Source: Alloprevotella sp. | GTDB lineage: Bacteria > Bacteroidota > Bacteroidia > Bacteroidales > Bacteroidaceae | NCBI GenBank assembly: GCA_017477205.1 | Contig: JAFUXE010000009.1 | Span: 1 to 64,000, forward strand | Length of the DNA: 64,000 nucleotides | Direction: 5' to 3' | In this document: piece after piece, positions 24,958-32,879 of the stretch | How positions within the stretch are numbered: the stretch's first letter is position 1 | Layout of the letters: every line of letters begins with the position of its first letter | Program-made: the position numbers and the translations under genes | The notes under the pieces: generated by a model | Told to the model about the DNA's origin: nothing | Seen by the model: the letters and a program-made list of their open reading frames with translations, nothing else | Database searches by the model: none

Positions 24958-26721
24958 CTACTCCACCTCCGCATTGCGCACATGCTCAAGGCGCACGGAC
25001 TCCGTGTTCCAGTGGAACGGCCTGAACTCGTCCGAGGGGCGCAGGCGGTTGCGGCGGAACGTCAGGCCGTCCACGCTCTTGGCGTAGAGCAGGGGACGGT
25101 CGAAGTAGGTGAAGTCGTTGTCCTCGATGCGGATGTTGCGGTGGAAGTACTGCCGCTGCGCCGCGAGGTCGGGAATCTCGGGATAGATGGAGATGACGGC
25201 GTTCGTGAACTGGAAATAGTTCGTCATGCAGTTCACGAACTTGTTCTTTCGGATGACGAGGTCCTCGCACGCCCCGCTCTCATACCATCCGTTGCAGTCC
25301 CCGCACAGCAGGATGGCGGAGCCGCTGACGTGGTCGAAGAGGTTGCGCTCGCACACGGTGCGGCGCGGCGAGCTGAAGAGCGCACCGCGGGCGCGGTTGT
25401 TGCGCACGACGTTGCGGGCGAAGTACACCTCCGGGTGCCACGTGAGGTTCTCCAGGCCGATGCCCTCCTCGCCCTCCCGCACCTCGGCGGGAAGCGGCCT
25501 TTCGAACTCTATGCGGAACACGCGCATGCCGAGAAGCTCGCGGCGGTCGTGGGGACGGATGGCCGCGATGGTGTTCTTCCCGAACGTCTCCATCGTGCGG
25601 GAGCGGATGAACTGCACGCTGTCGCCCGTGTTTCCCCACGGGAAGCCGTAGGCCTGCTCGTGCTCGAAGGCGCAGAGCAGCGTGCGGTCGTCAATGCGCT
25701 CGCGCAGCTTCAGATAGACGCCGTGCACGTTGATGGCGTCGTCCATCATGCCCTCGTAGAGGCCGCGGGTGCTGACGATGCGCCCCTTGCACTGGGAGAA
25801 GTGCGTCGCGTCGGCGTGGGTGGTGAAGAAACGGCTCCGGTCGCGCAGGCAGACGGAGAAGCCCCGCAGCGTGACGTTCTCGCAACGCTGGGCCAGGAGC
25901 CCCATGCCATAGGCATAGTGGACGCGCACGTTCCTCACGGTCGTGTTCCTGTCTCCATTCAGGAAGATTGCCGGCGTGGGGCGGTTCCACGTGCGGGCGG
26001 CAACGACCATCCCGGGGCGCAAAGCCGCATTCCGCCAACGGGGCGCGCGGAACACGTTCGGGGAAAGCTCCTCTGCGCCGCGCGTGTCCACGCCGAACTC
26101 TCCGGCGCGATAGACGAGGTGGGACGTGGCGGCATCGAAGGCCATGCCTGCCACGGGGCGGTCGCGGAACTCGCCGTCGGACGTCCACAGGGCGCCGTCG
26201 TCGCCGATGCTTGCCTTCACCCACCCGGGCAGGCGGAACGTCGTGCCCCGCAGCGTGTCGCTCTCCAGAATCTCCATCGGCACCATGCGCGGCTGCGCAT
26301 AGTCCACGGAGAAGTTCCGCAGCGTGCAGCCGGAGGAATGGCTCAGGGCGAAAGGCACGACGACACCGTGGAAGATGAAGAGCGCACCGCCGCCGTCGAA
26401 GGTCAGGTTGTGCCAGCCGTTGAAGTCGAAGACGATGCGGCGCGGCTGCCACTGGTCGTGGTTGGAAATATATACTTCGCGCTCAGCGGCCTCGCGGTCA
26501 TAGAAGTGGTAGGTGCCGGAGCGGAACTTCAGCACGACGCGGTCGTCGGGCGAAAGCGTGCCGCCCTGCTCGCGCAGGAACTTCTGCACAAGTCCCGTGT
26601 TGTCAAACTCGCCCGGGCGTATGCCGTAGTCCTCCATGTGGAAAACGACCTTTCGGGCCGCTACGGGCAGCAGGGAAGCAAGCAGGAGCAGCAGGGTCAG
26701 GGCTTGGAGGCGTAGTTTCAT
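24958..26721 (-). CDS. GH110 alpha-1,3-galactosidase
   Basis: A 587-residue exported right-handed beta-helix enzyme of family GH110, which cleaves terminal alpha-1,3-linked galactose by an inverting mechanism. Substrates include blood-group-B-type and linear alpha-gal structures. The signal peptide ends near VAARK. The catalytic region reads HADATHFSQCKG with Asp304 and GMMDDAINVHGVYL with Asp327 and Asp328. This reproduces the spacing (23 and 24 residues) of the three catalytic Asp residues known in characterised GH110 enzymes. It points to host-glycan foraging. The start overlaps the nnr stop as ATGA, an odd pairing with a metabolite-repair gene. Confidence 0.9.
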   Translation of the reverse strand: MKLRLQALTLLLLLASLLPVAARKVVFHMEDYGIRPGEFDNTGLVQKFLREQGGTLSPDDRVVLKFRSGTYHFYDREAAEREVYISNHDQWQPRRIVFDFNGWHNLTFDGGGALFIFHGVVVPFALSHSSGCTLRNFSVDYAQPRMVPMEILESDTLRGTTFRLPGWVKASIGDDGALWTSDGEFRDRPVAGMAFDAATSHLVYRAGEFGVDTRGAEELSPNVFRAPRWRNAALRPGMVVAARTWNRPTPAIFLNGDRNTTVRNVRVHYAYGMGLLAQRCENVTLRGFSVCLRDRSRFFTTHADATHFSQCKGRIVSTRGLYEGMMDDAINVHGVYLKLRERIDDRTLLCAFEHEQAYGFPWGNTGDSVQFIRSRTMETFGKNTIAAIRPHDRRELLGMRVFRIEFERPLPAEVREGEEGIGLENLTWHPEVYFARNVVRNNRARGALFSSPRRTVCERNLFDHVSGSAILLCGDCNGWYESGACEDLVIRKNKFVNCMTNYFQFTNAVISIYPEIPDLAAQRQYFHRNIRIEDNDFTYFDRPLLYAKSVDGLTFRRNRLRPSDEFRPFHWNTESVRLEHVRNAEVE

Positions 26722-28289
26722 AGGGTGCTGGCTTTGTAAAGGGTGCAGGATGCGGCGTCACGGTGCGTCGCGTCCTCTTTTTTCAGGGAGCAAAGGGCTT
26801 CGGGGAGGGCCGCCACGATGTCCGAAGCCATCACGCTGTCCTCGCCCAGGCGGCTGGCGGCAATATCCCCGGCCAGGCCGTGAAGATACACGCCGAGGCG
26901 GCAGGCATTCAGGGGAACATAGCCGCGTGCGAGCAGCGCCAGGATGATGCCCGTCAGCACGTCGCCGCTTCCCGCTGTTGCCATCCCGGAATTACCCGTG
27001 GGATTGAAGTAGGTTTTCCCCATCGGCGTACAAATGGCCGTGAACCTGCCCTTCAGGACGATGAAGATGCGGTGCTTCCGAGCCATCTCCCGCGCCTCGG
27101 AGAGCAGGGCGAACGATGCCTTCTCCCCGCTTGTGCCGAGATAGAGCATCTCGCCTGCATGCGGCGTGAGGATAGCATCGGCGGGAATCTGCTGAATCCA
27201 GCCTTTATGTCCCGCCAGGATGTTGATGCCATCGGCGTCTATGACGAGGGCATGCTGCGCGTGGCGCACCTGCTCAATGAAGGCCAGCGCGGACTCAGGG
27301 TCGGTGCCGAGCCCGGGGCCGATGGCTACGGCCTGATAGGCACCGGAAGGTACGGGGGCGGAGAAATGGTCGGCGTTGGCATCCAGGCTGAGGACAGCCT
27401 CGGGCAGCGCCATTTGCAGGATGTCGTTGTTGGCAGAAGGGGTATGGATGGTGATTTTCCCGGCTCCGGCACGCAGGAAGGCACGTCCCGCAAGAATGGC
27501 CGCTCCTGCCATCCCGCGCTTTCCGGCCACGAGAAGCCCGTGGCCGAAGGTCCCCTTGTGGCCAAAGGTGGCGCGCGGCTTCAGGAGTTCGCGCATCTCC
27601 TCGCGCTCCGTCAGGTAGAAGGAGGCATCCGTCTCCGCCATCTTCGTCCTCGAAAGGCCGATGTCCGCCACGACAAGCTCGCCGACGAACTCGGCGCAGT
27701 CCGTCAGCAGCTGCGCAAGCTTCGGCGCCTGGAACGTGACGGTAAGGTCGGCGTGTACAATCTGGCTGGGAACGTTCAGGGCATTGTCCTCGGTCATAAG
27801 GCCAGAAGGCATATCGATGGAAACGACCTTTGCCGACACCGCGTTGACAAACCGCACGAGATCAGCAAAGCCGCTGGAGAGCGTGCGCGTGAGCCCCGTG
27901 CCGAAGAGTCCGTCCACGATGAGCGTGCGAGGCTCTATCTTCGGCGCACTGAACTTGGAGGTCACCTCTGTGAGCGCCACTTGCGGCATTTGCAACAGGC
28001 GCAGGCGGTTGGCCTCGCAATCCTCGCTGAGCTTCCCGCGCGTATTGAAGAGATATGTCTCCACCCCGTAGCCGGCATCTGCCAGCAGACGGGCCACCGC
28101 AAGCGCATCGCCCCCGTTGTTTCCGGGACCGGCCAGGACGATGACGCGCCACTCGGGCGTCCAACGTGCCTTCACCTCCTCCGCAACGCACGTTGCGGCG
28201 CGTTCCATCAGCTCCAGGGAAGCCACGTCGTCGTGACTGACGGTGTATTCGTCCAACTCCCGCAGCTGTTCGGCATTGAATATCTTCAT
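26718..28289 (-). CDS. nnr: Bifunctional NAD(P)HX epimerase/dehydratase
   Basis: Nnr, 523 residues, repairs hydrated NAD(P)H. The N-terminal YjeF_N epimerase domain (about 1-215) has AGPGNNGGDALAVARLL and VDGLFGTGLTR. The C-terminal ADP-dependent (S)-NAD(P)HX dehydratase domain (about 230-505) has KGTFGHGLLVAGKRGMAGAA (in part), AIGPGLG, DADGINIL, LTPHAGEM and the phosphate-binding NSGMATAGSGDVLTG. Both domains look intact. It precedes and overlaps the GH110 gene by 4 bp. Confidence 0.95.
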   Translation of the reverse strand: MKIFNAEQLRELDEYTVSHDDVASLELMERAATCVAEEVKARWTPEWRVIVLAGPGNNGGDALAVARLLADAGYGVETYLFNTRGKLSEDCEANRLRLLQMPQVALTEVTSKFSAPKIEPRTLIVDGLFGTGLTRTLSSGFADLVRFVNAVSAKVVSIDMPSGLMTEDNALNVPSQIVHADLTVTFQAPKLAQLLTDCAEFVGELVVADIGLSRTKMAETDASFYLTEREEMRELLKPRATFGHKGTFGHGLLVAGKRGMAGAAILAGRAFLRAGAGKITIHTPSANNDILQMALPEAVLSLDANADHFSAPVPSGAYQAVAIGPGLGTDPESALAFIEQVRHAQHALVIDADGINILAGHKGWIQQIPADAILTPHAGEMLYLGTSGEKASFALLSEAREMARKHRIFIVLKGRFTAICTPMGKTYFNPTGNSGMATAGSGDVLTGIILALLARGYVPLNACRLGVYLHGLAGDIAASRLGEDSVMASDIVAALPEALCSLKKEDATHRDAASCTLYKASTL

Positions 28290-28362
28290 GCTGTAGGTTT
28301 GTTCTGTAAATTAGTACTTAACTTGGTATGGCCAGGGACTCTGACGCTTTGGAGCTTGCCCC

Positions 28363-28803
28363 TCAAAACTTCCACCAGGGACGCTTCTTGGGTTCGGGCT
28401 CTTCCTCTGCCGCCTCTTCCTGCAGCAACTGCTCGAAGGTGATGCGGCGGGAAATAATCTGGTAGATGCTTCCCCAGTCGGGCAGGCCGCCCACGTTGCG
28501 GTCGTCGATGAAGCAATCCACCTTCAGCTTGCGGCTGTAGTGGGGATTCTTCGTCGTGTTGCCGATTTCGTCGTCGGCATCTTCGTCAAAGAAACCATTC
28601 ACGGCATGGAAGCGCACGCCGCGTTCGCGGCACCAATCCACAGCTTCCTGCAAGAGGTCGCCTTCGCGGACGCTCCAGAGGATGAGCTTGTGGCCGTCTT
28701 CCATGAGCTTTCTCAGGGTGGCTGTGGCAAAAGGACGCTCGCGCCCTATCTCGGGATAGCGATGCTCCACGATGGTTCCGTCAAAATCTACTGCTATTGT
28801 CAT
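28363..28803 (-). CDS. Small HAD-superfamily hydrolase
   Basis: A 146-residue cytosolic protein. The HAD motif I is AVDFDGTIVEH (Asp6 nucleophile, Asp8 acid/base). Motif II is LWSVREGD and motif IV is CFIDDRNVGGLP. It lacks a cap domain and resembles the short Bacteroides proteins of the BT0820 type, whose substrate is not settled. The Glu/Pro/Lys-rich tail (EEAAEEEPEPKKRPWWKF) is unusual. It sits between nnr and a secreted protein on the same strand, with 14 and 73 bp gaps. Confidence 0.8.
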   Translation of the reverse strand: MTIAVDFDGTIVEHRYPEIGRERPFATATLRKLMEDGHKLILWSVREGDLLQEAVDWCRERGVRFHAVNGFFDEDADDEIGNTTKNPHYSRKLKVDCFIDDRNVGGLPDWGSIYQIISRRITFEQLLQEEAAEEEPEPKKRPWWKF

Positions 28804-28817
28804 AATACACGAATTAT

Positions 28818-30278
28818 TTATTGTTCTCTGCGTTGAAGAAGTTTCCTCCCGCCTTCAATGCTGATGACGGTACGGGAGGCACCGGTGCGTTGTCCGGCAA
28901 GGTTGTACCGCAGGGCGGGAGACTCTGCGCCCTTCGACGTCGGAACTGCAATCCCGGTAGGCAGGGCAAGGGGCATGGACGAGGTGCGGCCGCTGAGATG
29001 CAGGCAGGCGCGGAAAGGCTTTAGCTTACTCCCAGAGGATGCAAGCACAAAGGCGTTGCCCTCGGGATTCAGCATATAGACGTCGCTGTGCTCAGCATCA
29101 AGCGTGAAGCCGGAGAACGTGCCGCAGAAAGGCTCGCCCGCCGCCTCTCCGGCGGAAAGGTCGCCGCCGGAACTCACGATGTGCAGGAGGGAACCGCCCG
29201 CATGGCCCGCTGAAGGCCGGATGATGACGGGCTCCTGCGCCGTAATGCGCTCAACGGAGGTGAAGAGCAACACGTCGCCGCTACAGTCCTTCAGGCGATA
29301 GGCCTCAAAGCCGTCGGGCAGCGAGGCGTCAAAGGGAAGCACGAGGGTTTCCCATGCACCATCGTCACGGAAGGTGCGCTCGTAGGACATCGGGGCACTT
29401 TGCACGCTGACGGGGAAAGGAAGCCGCAAGGGCGCCTCGTCCACGAGCGTTATGGGAAAACAGAGGTCTGTTCCGCACACCACGAAGTCCCACGTCTCGG
29501 GAATGCGATTGCGGTCGCGCTCGGCCACATAAACGGGGAGGTTGCAGTTCGCGGGACGACGGGAGAAGGGCATCGCATCGCGGGGAATGCGGATGCCGCG
29601 AAGGTCAAGGGCGCAGGCGTCGTCCCAGGATATGGAAGCCAACGCTTCCGCTGCCCATGTGCCGCCCAGCGTCAGCACGCCGTCCTCCAGACGCGACGTC
29701 GGCTCGGAGGCTTCGTCGCCCACGGGATGATAGAGATAGAGCCGGATGTCGTCGGCACCGCTTTCGGCAAAATGTCCGAAATAAGCGCCATCCTGACCAT
29801 AGCCGGAGATACTTAAATATCTTGAAGCCTCACTTTCGCTCCGGAGAGATACCGCTTTGTCTCCAAGGAGATTAAGAATCCAAACCGTAGCGTCGCTTGA
29901 AACTGTTAGTTCAAGGTCTGTTGCGCTCTTCCGGCCTCCGGCAATCCCCTTCTGCCCGTCGGGCGTCAACAGGTAAAAGGCCGAAGATTCGGATGCCTGC
30001 ATGCGCCAACGAATCTCGTCGGGCACAGCATCTGCGACATCCGAGGCCGCAACGCCCGCAAGCTTCTTGCCGGAGGTCAGCCGGGAACTCTTCTGACTGA
30101 GGAAGTAGAAGTTTCCGCTTTCGTCCACGCCGCCAACGAGAACGTCCTCGCCCACCTCCAACTCGTCGGGCAGGCAGGGTTCAAAACCGGCCTCCGACAG
30201 GTCGGGCAAGCCCTGCGCGATTGCTGCCATCGGCAGCAAGGCCAGGAGAAAAGCGAGGAAACGGAACATCGGAAGCAT
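28818..30278 (-). CDS. Secreted protein with Prevotella-type C-terminal tail
   Basis: A 486-residue exported protein. The start is the ATG at 30278 (MLPMFRFLAFLLALLPM); a longer frame would overlap rfbA. The signal ends at AIAQG. The body is beta-rich, with no recognised enzyme motif. The C terminus reads ALRYNLAGQRTGASRTVISI and EGGRKLL. This matches the YNLxGQRV...IxxGKKxL tail seen on many Prevotella secreted proteins, probably a sorting or anchoring signal. The related relic upstream of miaA (38640-38720) carries the same tail type. Function unknown. Confidence 0.65.
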   Translation of the reverse strand: MLPMFRFLAFLLALLPMAAIAQGLPDLSEAGFEPCLPDELEVGEDVLVGGVDESGNFYFLSQKSSRLTSGKKLAGVAASDVADAVPDEIRWRMQASESSAFYLLTPDGQKGIAGGRKSATDLELTVSSDATVWILNLLGDKAVSLRSESEASRYLSISGYGQDGAYFGHFAESGADDIRLYLYHPVGDEASEPTSRLEDGVLTLGGTWAAEALASISWDDACALDLRGIRIPRDAMPFSRRPANCNLPVYVAERDRNRIPETWDFVVCGTDLCFPITLVDEAPLRLPFPVSVQSAPMSYERTFRDDGAWETLVLPFDASLPDGFEAYRLKDCSGDVLLFTSVERITAQEPVIIRPSAGHAGGSLLHIVSSGGDLSAGEAAGEPFCGTFSGFTLDAEHSDVYMLNPEGNAFVLASSGSKLKPFRACLHLSGRTSSMPLALPTGIAVPTSKGAESPALRYNLAGQRTGASRTVISIEGGRKLLQRREQ

Positions 30279-30304
30279 GGCGGTGGGGAATATCTTCTTG
30301 CCGT

Positions 30305-31183
30305 TTACTTTTCGCCCACCATCTTCAGCAGGTACTGTCCGTACTGGTTCTTCGCCATAGGCTGTGCGATTTCGCGCACGCGCTCGGCAGAAATCCAGCC
30401 TTGGTCGTAGGCAATGCTTTCGAGGCATCCCACCTTCAGACCTGTGCGCTTCTCGATGACTTCGATGTAGTTGGAAGCCTCGGAGAGGCTGTCGTGCGTG
30501 CCGGTGTCAAGCCAGGCGAAGCCTCTGTCGAGCACTTGCACCTGGAGCTCGCCGTCTTGCAGGAAACGGTCGTTCACGCTGGTGATTTCCAGCTCGCCAC
30601 GGGCGGAGGGCCTGATGGTCTTGGCCACGCTCACGACCTTGTTGGGATAGAAATAGAGCCCCACGACGGCATAGTTGGACTTTGGCACCGCGGGCTTCTC
30701 CTCGATGCTGATGGCGCGTCCCTCCTCGTCGAACTCTACGACTCCGTAGCGCTCAGGGTCGTTCACGCGATAGCCGAAGACCGTTGCCTTCGCGTCTTCC
30801 TCCGCAGCCCGCACGGCCTCCTTCAGAAGCGCCGTGAAGCCGCTGCCGTGAAAGATGTTGTCGCCCAGAACAAGTGCGGCACAGTCGTCCCCGATGAACT
30901 CCTCGCCGATGAGGAAGGCCTGTGCGAGGCCGTCGTGGCTGGGCTGCTCGGCATAGCTGAGGTTCATGCCGTAGTTGGAGCCGTCGCCGAGAAGGCGGCG
31001 GAAGCCGGGAAGGTCTTGCGGCGTGGAGATGATGAGCACGTCGCGAATGCCCGCCAGCATAAGGGCCGAAAGCGGGTAATAGACCATCGGTTTATCGAAA
31101 ATGGGGATGAGTTGCTTGCTGATTCCCTTCGTGATGGGATAGAGGCGCGTACCGCTGCCTCCTGCTAAAACGATTCCTTTCAT
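30305..31183 (-). CDS. rfbA: Glucose-1-phosphate thymidylyltransferase
   Basis: RfbA/RmlA, 292 residues, makes dTDP-glucose from glucose-1-phosphate and dTTP, the first step to dTDP-rhamnose. The nucleotide-binding signature [18 protein letters not shown] (partly shown) starts at about residue 8. The metal and sugar motifs DNIFHGSG and [15 protein letters not shown] are present. The ATG at 31183 is chosen; an upstream start would pass through the promoter at 31211-31241. The rfbB, rfbC and rfbD genes are not in this window, so it stands alone here. Confidence 0.95.
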   Translation of the reverse strand: MKGIVLAGGSGTRLYPITKGISKQLIPIFDKPMVYYPLSALMLAGIRDVLIISTPQDLPGFRRLLGDGSNYGMNLSYAEQPSHDGLAQAFLIGEEFIGDDCAALVLGDNIFHGSGFTALLKEAVRAAEEDAKATVFGYRVNDPERYGVVEFDEEGRAISIEEKPAVPKSNYAVVGLYFYPNKVVSVAKTIRPSARGELEITSVNDRFLQDGELQVQVLDRGFAWLDTGTHDSLSEASNYIEVIEKRTGLKVGCLESIAYDQGWISAERVREIAQPMAKNQYGQYLLKMVGEK

Positions 31184-31210
31184 ATACAATAATATATATA
31201 CATTATGCCG

Positions 31211-31241
31211 CGAAATTAAGTTTTTCTGATTGGACGGCAAA
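31211..31241 (-). promoter_or_regulatory. Promoter for rfbA
   Basis: TTTG (31238-31241), 19 bp, TAATTTCG (31211-31218) on the minus strand. One mismatch to TAnnTTTG. The leader to the ATG at 31183 would be about 22 nt. Confidence 0.6.
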
Positions 31242-31312
31242 GAAAAATGCCGCGTAAGTGACGCTGAATGTGCCGGGAAGGAAAAGTTTCGCGACGAAAC
31301 GGGGAAAATCGG

Positions 31313-31418
31313 GATGCGGACACCGTCCAAACGAGATGCCTTGAAAAAAGTTTTTCCTGCCTCAAAAAACGAACAAGATGCCTTGATAAACGAACGGGAT
31401 GCCTAAAAAAACAGCGCC
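31313..31418. repeat. Five units of 21-22 bp between rfbA and the wza-like gene
   Basis: Units start at 31313, 31335, 31356, 31377 and 31398 (spacings 22, 21, 21, 21). Most begin GATGCC(T) and carry an A-rich middle followed by CGAAC. The last overlaps the terminator stem of the wza-like gene. Confidence 0.75.
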
Positions 31419-31444
31419 GCCAAAGTATGGAACATCGACGGCGC
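31403..31444 (-). terminator. Terminator of the wza-like gene
   Basis: On the minus strand GCGCCG and CGGCGC enclose a 19-nt loop and are followed by GCTGTTTTTTTAGG. It lies 21 bp past the stop at 31466. Confidence 0.75.
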
Positions 31445-31465
31445 GTATGAGGGGGAAAGTGGTGC

Positions 31466-32251
31466 TTACTTGAAGATAAGGATGCCGAGACTGATGAGCA
31501 ACGATGAGATGGAAACCCAAGTGCTTACCTGACGGAAAGAGTTCTCGTTGTACGTGCTCTGACTGATGCGCACGTTGTTGGGTTCCACGTAGATGTAGTC
31601 GTTCTGGCGAAGGTTATAGACGGGAGAGTTGAAGACGTCCTTTGAACGGAGGTCCACATAGTAGGACTGCGTCTCGTTACCTTCCTGACGCATCACGAGG
31701 ACGCGGTCGCGACGCCCCTGTATGGTGAGGTCGCCGACGGCGCCGATGGCCTCAAGGAGCGTCATGTTGTCCTTCGTGATAGCCACGCGTCCGGGGTTCT
31801 TGACTTCACCCAGCACTGTCACGAACTGGTCGTAGGCCGAAACGGTCACGACGGCGTCGTTCAAAATGCCGTTGCGGAAGATGTTCTGCACCTTCTGCGC
31901 AGCCTCGGAACGCGTCAAACCGGCAATGCGGGTGCGGCCAAGGCTGGGAATATCCACTTCGCCGTTCTCGTCAATGGTATAGACACTGACGTAGTTCTGG
32001 CTTGAACGACTTGCCGTTCCCACAGAATTCTGCGCAAGTACGAGGTTATAGTGTCCGGCAACGTCGGGAGTGGCGGCTGAGGACACGAGGATGCTCACCT
32101 TGTCGCCATTCTGGAGCTTCAGCGCCTCGATGACGCGCGTAGGCAGGGCTTCACCGGATTCGATATCCTGGAAATAAATCACCTTTTCGGCCGAATGACA
32201 GCCACAAAGCAGCAGCATCGCCGCAACTGCCAAGGGAAGAAACTTATTCAT
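31466..32251 (-). CDS. Wza-type polysaccharide export lipoprotein
   Basis: A 261-residue outer-membrane lipoprotein, lipobox LLCGC with Cys18. The Poly_export domain (about 35-140) reads LKLQNGDKVSILVSS and is followed by GEVDIPSLGRTRIAGLTRSE. The SLBB domain is at about 145-215 (VTVLGEVKNPGRVAITKDNM). A C-terminal hydrophobic helix (WVSISSLLISLGILIFK) would span the outer membrane as in Wza. Such proteins form the exit channel for capsular or exopolysaccharide. The usual Wzc tyrosine kinase gene is not adjacent; the gene is flanked by its own promoter and terminator. Confidence 0.9.
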   Translation of the reverse strand: MNKFLPLAVAAMLLLCGCHSAEKVIYFQDIESGEALPTRVIEALKLQNGDKVSILVSSAATPDVAGHYNLVLAQNSVGTASRSSQNYVSVYTIDENGEVDIPSLGRTRIAGLTRSEAAQKVQNIFRNGILNDAVVTVSAYDQFVTVLGEVKNPGRVAITKDNMTLLEAIGAVGDLTIQGRRDRVLVMRQEGNETQSYYVDLRSKDVFNSPVYNLRQNDYIYVEPNNVRISQSTYNENSFRQVSTWVSISSLLISLGILIFK

Positions 32252-32288
32252 ATATACTTTTCTGTTGTTTATGCGTATGGATGCGCTG

Positions 32289-32321
32289 CAAAAGTAGCAC
32301 AATAATTTTAAATACGGCAAA
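32289..32321 (-). promoter_or_regulatory. Promoter for the wza-like gene
   Basis: TTTG (32318-32321), 21 bp, TACTTTTG (32289-32296) on the minus strand. A start near 32282 leaves a 30-nt leader to the ATG at 32251. Confidence 0.75.
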
Positions 32322-32349
32322 TCTGTAAACGATAAATAACCTTTTCCCT

Positions 32350-32380
32350 AAAAAAAGCGCGGAAACCTTTCGGCTTCCGC
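32350..32380 (-). terminator. Terminator of the DUF4878 gene
   Basis: On the minus strand GCGGAAGCC and GGTTTCCGC pair around GAAA, followed by a run of seven T after CGC. It lies 29 bp past the stop of the DUF4878 gene. Confidence 0.8.
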
Positions 32381-32408
32381 ACCCTTACTTTCTTTTGAAA
32401 GGCAGGAT

Positions 32409-32822
32409 TTACTCCATTGCGCCCCAATCTACGTACCAGGTACCGTCAATCTTGTTGCAGGTAACGGTCAGGTAACCGGCACCTTCGGTCTCGGTGTCGC
32501 CATACATCTTCACCTTCACCTGGTCGCCCTCGCCTTCTTCGCTAACGGGGAACACTTCCTTGAAACCGTAGGCACTGAAAGCACTCTGGAGAGCTGTTGC
32601 AGTAAGCTCGCGCACCTTGTCCTCACCAATGATTTCAGCGGTGGATTGCTGGTCGCTGATGTCGCTCACGGCAGCTGCGGCACTGAAGTCTTTGTCCTTA
32701 ATGGCATTAAAGAACTTCTGTGCTGCTTCGGCAGCGCTTCCGGGTTGCACGTCCATAGGACTCGGGGTGCAGCTTGCAAGCGCGAAAAGCGCAATGGCAA
32801 GCGAGAAAAACATTTTTTTCAT
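32409..32822 (-). CDS. DUF4878-like lipoprotein
   Basis: A 137-residue lipoprotein with lipobox LASC and Cys18. The mature part (about 30-137) is a small NTF2-like cone of the DUF4878 type: AAEAAQKFFNAIKDKDFSAA, then a strand-rich half ending IDGTWYVDWGAME. Similar proteins are common in Bacteroidales; the function is not established. It lies downstream of the glycogen operon but is separated by 57 bp and has its own terminator. Confidence 0.75.
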   Translation of the reverse strand: MKKMFFSLAIALFALASCTPSPMDVQPGSAAEAAQKFFNAIKDKDFSAAAAVSDISDQQSTAEIIGEDKVRELTATALQSAFSAYGFKEVFPVSEEGEGDQVKVKMYGDTETEGAGYLTVTCNKIDGTWYVDWGAME

Positions 32823-32879
32823 GCGTTTGTTGTTTTGTTAATTGGTTAAAAAAGTGAATTGGTTATTTGCAAAGTGGGT

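Noticed and set aside
30279..30428. Longer start for the secreted protein at 28818-30278
   Set aside because: It would overlap the end of rfbA by over 120 bp and place the signal peptide inside the protein.
30305..32251. Capsule biosynthesis locus
   Set aside because: rfbA and the wza-like gene are neighbours but have separate promoters and an array between them, and no glycosyltransferases, flippase or Wzc are present.
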